Assembly (NCBI GenBank): GCA_021845155.1
Contig: JAKBSB010000048.1
Location: 1 to 8,467 of the forward strand
Direction of reading: 5' to 3'
DNA from: Thermoplasmata archaeon
GTDB lineage: Archaea > Thermoplasmatota > Thermoplasmata > Thermoplasmatales > Thermoplasmataceae
Length of the DNA stretch: 8,467 bases
Shown: one piece after another, positions 5,502 to 8,467 of the stretch
How positions within the stretch are numbered: the stretch's first letter is position 1
How the letters are laid out: each line of letters opens with the position of its first letter
Notes under the pieces: model-generated
Told to the model about the DNA's origin: nothing
What the model saw: the letters and a program-made list of their open reading frames with translations, nothing else
Databases searched by the model: none
Translations under genes and position numbers: made by a program

Positions 5502-5819
5502 TTACTGCGAATTGCTCCCAACTGCAAGATTCACAACAGCATTGGCCATTTTTCTTGAATCTTCCGGAGTTTCTCCTCTGTTGAGAAAAATCTTTTCTAT
5601 TTTCCTGATAGCTCTCTGTTTTTTCCATGTACCCTTTTCGTGGGCTGCAAGTACAATATATTCCGCTATTTCCCGATCTACGCTTATGCCAAACCTTTCC
5701 CTTATCTTGATCTGCCACACTGGAACGAGCACTGCAGGAATGTCGCCAAGGACACTCTCATGCCTCCTCTCACTAATGAATCTGTTCAGATCATCCTTTT
5801 TCTTTGATGATAAAGGCAT
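5502..5819 (-). CDS. Conserved-looking archaeal protein of unknown function
   Basis: The 105-residue product begins MPLSSKKKDDLNRFISER and is mostly helical. A basic N-terminal helix is followed by a central hydrophobic stretch (DIPAVLVPVWQIKIRERFGI, 26-45) and a helix-turn-helix-like run (VDREIAEYIVLAAHEKGTWK). A basic segment (KKQRAIRKIEK) and an acidic/amphipathic C-terminus complete it. I do not recognise the family. The charge pattern would suit nucleic-acid or ribosome binding. A good TATA box lies 26 bp ahead of the ATG, so this is probably the first gene of an operon with the METTL5-like gene, whose ATG begins 4 nt after this stop. That pairing suggests, but does not prove, a role in rRNA modification or ribosome assembly. 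Confidence 0.75.
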   Translation of the reverse strand: MPLSSKKKDDLNRFISERRHESVLGDIPAVLVPVWQIKIRERFGISVDREIAEYIVLAAHEKGTWKKQRAIRKIEKIFLNRGETPEDSRKMANAVVNLAVGSNSQ

Positions 5820-5840
5820 AAAATTTGATTATCTGGTAGC

Positions 5841-5850
5841 TAATAAATCT
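5841..5850 (-). promoter_or_regulatory. TATA box of the unknown-protein/METTL5 operon
   Basis: The minus strand reads AGATTTATTA, preceded by purine-rich TCAAA, with its centre 26 bp ahead of the ATG at 5819. The upstream argF operon ends only 84 bp away, and this box separates the two units. The transcript is probably leaderless. Confidence 0.6.
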
Positions 5851-5881
5851 TTTGAAGTTGAAATTAATCCAATTTATTAAG

Positions 5882-5887
5882 AAAAAT
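5882..5887 (-). terminator. Weak oligo-T terminator after argF
   Basis: About 17 nt after the argF stop (5904-5906) the minus strand reads ATTTTT within an A/T-rich stretch without a stem-loop. It is a modest archaeal-type termination signal, so some read-through into the next operon is possible. Confidence 0.35.
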
Positions 5888-5903
5888 ATGGTATTTAAGG
5901 GCT

Positions 5904-6821
5904 CTATAACAATGTCAGGAGTATTCCTTTTGCTGTATGGAGGCGGTTTTCTGCCTCATCAAAAACAATACTGTGCAGACTGCCCATCACTGAATCGCTT
6001 ACCTCAAGCCCTCTGTGTGCAGGTAGGCAGTGCATGAAGAGATAATCCTTACTGGCATGTGAAACCAGTTCATCGTTAACCTGGTATGGGCCGAATATCT
6101 TTTCCTTCTCAGCCTTTTGGGATTCCTCTCCCATTGATACCCATACATCGGTATATACCACATCTGCAGATTCAACAGCTTTCTTTGGGTCGTGTACTAC
6201 TTCAACCCTTGAACCAGTTGATTTGGCTATCTCCTTTGCCGTGTTGAAAATCTCTGTGTTGGGTTTATACCTCTCCGGACAACCTATACTCACATCAATC
6301 CCTGTTATGGCACATCCCAGCATTAAAGAATTTGCCATGTTGTTCCCGTCTCCGGTGTATGCCAGTTTGAGTCCTGCAAGTCTGCCCTTCTTCTCCTTTA
6401 TTGTCATCAAATCTGCAACTATCTGTACAGGGTGTTCCAGATCGTCAAGCGCGTTGATAACTGGCACAGATGCATTTTTAGCCAGTTCAACCACACTGGC
6501 ATGCTTGAAAGCCCTGTACGATATAACATCTACCATCCTTGACAGCACTCTTGCTGTGTCGGCAACTGTTTCTCCTCTACCGACCTGCATATCGTTGGGG
6601 TTAAGGTAAATGGCATATCCTCCCAGCTGAGTCATTCCAGTTTCCAGAGATACCCTGGTCCTGGTGCTAGGTTTCTCGAATATCATGCCCAGAACCCTGT
6701 TTCTTGCCACATCGTATGAGCTGTACCTTTCTTTTTTAAGTTTGATGGAAAGATCCACGATATCCTCCAGGTCCTCCATCATGTCAGTCACTGAAATTAT
6801 ATCTCTTTTCACGGTCATCAT
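5904..6821 (-). CDS. argF: Ornithine carbamoyltransferase
   Basis: The 305-residue product joins carbamoyl phosphate and ornithine to give citrulline and phosphate. Family landmarks are present in order: STRTR (52-56) for carbamoyl phosphate, HPVQ (130-133, usually HPCQ or HPTQ), GDGNNMANSL in the second domain (157-166), the ornithine-binding DVWVSMG (225-231) and the HCLPAHRG active-site loop (264-271). HCLP and SMG separate it from aspartate carbamoyltransferase. Length matches the family. The start is the first of two adjacent ATGs; the first overlaps the sucD stop as ATGA, so translation is likely coupled, and no clear SD precedes it. Whether it acts in arginine synthesis or runs in reverse in arginine breakdown cannot be decided, because no other arginine gene is visible. 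Confidence 0.95.
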   Translation of the reverse strand: MMTVKRDIISVTDMMEDLEDIVDLSIKLKKERYSSYDVARNRVLGMIFEKPSTRTRVSLETGMTQLGGYAIYLNPNDMQVGRGETVADTARVLSRMVDVISYRAFKHASVVELAKNASVPVINALDDLEHPVQIVADLMTIKEKKGRLAGLKLAYTGDGNNMANSLMLGCAITGIDVSIGCPERYKPNTEIFNTAKEIAKSTGSRVEVVHDPKKAVESADVVYTDVWVSMGEESQKAEKEKIFGPYQVNDELVSHASKDYLFMHCLPAHRGLEVSDSVMGSLHSIVFDEAENRLHTAKGILLTLL

Positions 6822-7675
6822 CTCAGAAGTTTTGGAACATCCACTGGGTAGTCTGCAACTTTCACGCCTGCCTCGTTGAATGCTTTTATCTTGGATTCTG
6901 CCGTACCAACACCTTTCTCAATTATGGCACCGGCATGTCCCATCCTCTTTCCAGGTGGTGCACTTCTTCCGGTAATGTATGCAACAACCTGCTTCTTGAT
7001 GTTTGCCTTTATATACGCTGCTGCCAGTTCCTCGTTGTTACCCCCTATCTCTCCAACAAGAACAATTTTATTTGTCTTGGGATCATCGTTGAACTTTTTG
7101 AGCACATCTATGAAGGTCAGTCCTACCACAGGGTCTCCACCCAAACCTATTACGGCACTCTCTCCCAATCCACTTTTTGTTATTGCTTCAACTATTTCAT
7201 ATGTCAGGGTTCCACTTCTTGAAGCTACTGCTACATCGCCATCCTTGAATATCTGATTGGGCATGATTCCTATCTTGCATTTCCCTGGAATGGTTATGCC
7301 TGGTCCGTTTGGCCCCATTACAGTTATACCTTTCCTCCTGGCCTGGTGGACGATTTCCATGGTGTCGTGGAATGGAACATGCTCTGTAAGGATATACACA
7401 ATACCTATACCTGCATCTATGGCTTCATAGGCTGCATCCTTTACGAACGGGGCAGCAACCGATATCATTGTTGCATCCGGAGAAAAACTCATCGCGTCTG
7501 CAACGCTGTTTACTATTGGAACCCTGTCCTGGAATTTAGTTCCACCTTTTCCTGGAGATATTCCTGCGACAACTTTTGTGCCGAACTTGATCATTTCACC
7601 TGCGTGGAATGACCCCTGATGCCCGGTTATTCCCTGGACTATTACCTTCGTGTTCTCATCAACATAAACCGACAT
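6818..7675 (-). CDS. sucD: Succinyl-CoA synthetase (ADP/GDP-forming) alpha subunit
   Basis: The 285-residue product is the CoA-binding and phosphohistidine subunit that, with SucC, interconverts succinyl-CoA and succinate with nucleotide triphosphate formation in the TCA cycle. It has the N-terminal CoA-binding Rossmann region (VIVQGITGHQGSFHA, 11-25), the SRSGTLTYE segment (152-160), GGDPVVG (179-185), GEIGG (208-212) and the active-site histidine H247 in RMGHAGAI. The normally conserved GPNCPG is GPNGPG here (121-126). Length is that of the family (about 290). The ATG directly follows the sucC stop (TAAATG) and is preceded by GGAGGTG. A strong match to the family makes this assignment secure. 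Confidence 0.96.
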   Translation of the reverse strand: MSVYVDENTKVIVQGITGHQGSFHAGEMIKFGTKVVAGISPGKGGTKFQDRVPIVNSVADAMSFSPDATMISVAAPFVKDAAYEAIDAGIGIVYILTEHVPFHDTMEIVHQARRKGITVMGPNGPGITIPGKCKIGIMPNQIFKDGDVAVASRSGTLTYEIVEAITKSGLGESAVIGLGGDPVVGLTFIDVLKKFNDDPKTNKIVLVGEIGGNNEELAAAYIKANIKKQVVAYITGRSAPPGKRMGHAGAIIEKGVGTAESKIKAFNEAGVKVADYPVDVPKLLR

Positions 7676-8467
7676 TTACTGCACCTCCGAAACTTTTACC
7701 ACTCTCTCAATTGCTTCCATCATTGTGGGATACGATTCTATTCCGTTATCTTTCAGAATCTGTCTTCCCTCTTCCTCATGAACTCCACTTAGCCGGACCA
7801 CCATTGGCTTTTTAATGGCAAACTTGTTCTTTGCAGCGACTATTCCGTTGGCAACCGTGTCACATTTTGTAACCCCGCCAAAAATGTTTACCAGTATGGC
7901 CCTTGGATTCGCCTTCAATACCAGGTCAAATGCCTCGACCACAATGTCCACATTATCCGTTCCTCCCAGATCGAGGAAGTTTCTTGGCTTTCCATTGTGC
8001 AGTGTTAGAGCATCGAGAGTGGCCATTGTGAGTCCTGCACCATTTGCAATGACACCTATTTTTCCATCAAGTTCCACGAATGCATAGCCTTTTCCCTGTG
8101 CCTCCAGTTCGAGTGGAGTTTTTTCAGGGTCAGTTATGACAATATCCTTATGCCTGAAAAATGAGTCAGAGTCCATTATTACCTTTGCGTCTGCTGCTAT
8201 GAGATTTCCTTCACCAGTTATAACCAGGGGATTTATTTCAACTAACTCACAGTCCTCATTAACAAAAACATTGTACAGATTAACGAGTAGCGATCTGAAC
8301 TGTTTTGCAATATCAGGGTCAAGTTTCATGAATGCTGATGCCTCCCTGCCGATAAAATCAGAATATCCCAGGAGCGGATCTATTTTCTTTGTGAATATTT
8401 CATTCTGTGGAACGGCTTCAATTTCCACTCCACCAGAATTGCTTGCAATGAGAACCGGTTCTCTGTC
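7676..8467 (-). CDS. sucC: Succinyl-CoA synthetase beta subunit (partial, N-terminus outside window)
   Basis: The frame is open to the right edge, so only the C-terminal 263 residues are present; comparison with family length (about 370-390) puts roughly 110-125 residues outside the window. Visible landmarks are GGVEIE near the start of the fragment, LVEINPLVIT and ADAKVIMD (end of the ATP-grasp domain, with metal-binding Asn and Asp), GAGLTMATLDAL, FLDLGGTDN and the ligase segment ILVNIFGGVTKCD. The loop usually written VGGGA is LGGTDN here. The enzyme is an alpha-beta assembly with SucD, encoded immediately downstream. A GTG at 8428 could be mistaken for a start but lies inside the conserved GGVEIE motif. 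Confidence 0.94.
   Translation of the reverse strand, partial: DREPVLIASNSGGVEIEAVPQNEIFTKKIDPLLGYSDFIGREASAFMKLDPDIAKQFRSLLVNLYNVFVNEDCELVEINPLVITGEGNLIAADAKVIMDSDSFFRHKDIVITDPEKTPLELEAQGKGYAFVELDGKIGVIANGAGLTMATLDALTLHNGKPRNFLDLGGTDNVDIVVEAFDLVLKANPRAILVNIFGGVTKCDTVANGIVAAKNKFAIKKPMVVRLSGVHEEEGRQILKDNGIESYPTMMEAIERVVKVSEVQ
7682..7688 (-). promoter_or_regulatory. Ribosome binding site of sucD
   Basis: GGAGGTG on the minus strand, 6 nt before the sucD ATG, lies within the last codons of sucC. It explains efficient re-initiation at the directly abutting TAAATG junction and helps keep the two subunits in balance. Confidence 0.8.

Noticed and set aside
5498..5527. TTG start at 5527 for the METTL5-like gene, overlapping the upstream gene
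   Set aside because: The ATG at 5497 fits family length and the 4-nt operon spacing; the extra ten residues have no support.
8426..8428. GTG as a start for a 250-residue sucC product
   Set aside because: The GTG encodes the Val of the conserved GGVEIE motif and the frame is open to the window edge, so the gene is simply cut by the window.
1..8467. CRISPR array or other regularly spaced direct repeats
   Set aside because: No repeated units with regular spacing were seen by eye; the only repeats are the diverged protein-level stalk domains.

Overview
The window looks like chromosomal DNA of an archaeon, most likely a thermoacidophilic member of the Thermoplasmata (Thermoplasmatales-like). Support comes from promoters with TATA boxes about 26-29 bp ahead of start codons (leaderless transcripts), GGAGGT ribosome binding sites inside operons, oligo-T terminators, a tRNA-His with an encoded G-1 and no encoded CCA, an archaeal METTL5-type methyltransferase, and a sequon-rich exported protein with the FxExGLPxGxSW repeats typical of surface proteins from acidophilic archaea. 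The species assignment is inference.

Layout. (1) 1 to about 670: one end of an insertion sequence. It has the 5' part of a transposase (minus, running off the left edge) and a divergent 61-codon DUF2080-type transposon-associated protein, with an imperfect palindrome between their promoters. (2) 655-957: non-coding DNA ending in A/T tracts that act as the terminator of the next operon. (3) 958-4198, minus: a two-gene cassette. A small membrane-anchored glycoprotein (256 aa) is translationally coupled to an 821-aa secreted protein whose last 135 residues form a Hint (hedgehog/intein) domain with altered catalytic residues. (4) 4375-4687, plus: a short helical gene that appears frameshifted, overlapped by a tiny downstream ORF. 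(5) 4765-4837, minus: tRNA-His(GTG). (6) 4883-5819, minus: a 105-aa protein of unknown function followed by a METTL5-like N6-adenine methyltransferase. (7) 5904 to the right edge, minus: sucC (partial), sucD and argF in a tight operon.

Regions 1-4 look accessory (mobile element, lineage-specific surface cassette, decayed gene). Regions 5-7 look like core chromosome: translation and rRNA modification, the substrate-level phosphorylation step of the TCA cycle, and arginine metabolism.

The strongest candidate for something undescribed is the secreted protein with the C-terminal Hint domain. Its only cysteine is the first residue of the Hint domain, directly after a Pro/Ser/Gly8 linker. The downstream splicing residues are altered (block B His to Gln, terminal His-Asn to Tyr-Asp). 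This suggests either a hedgehog-like processing or attachment system on an archaeal cell surface, or a Hint fold that has lost catalysis.
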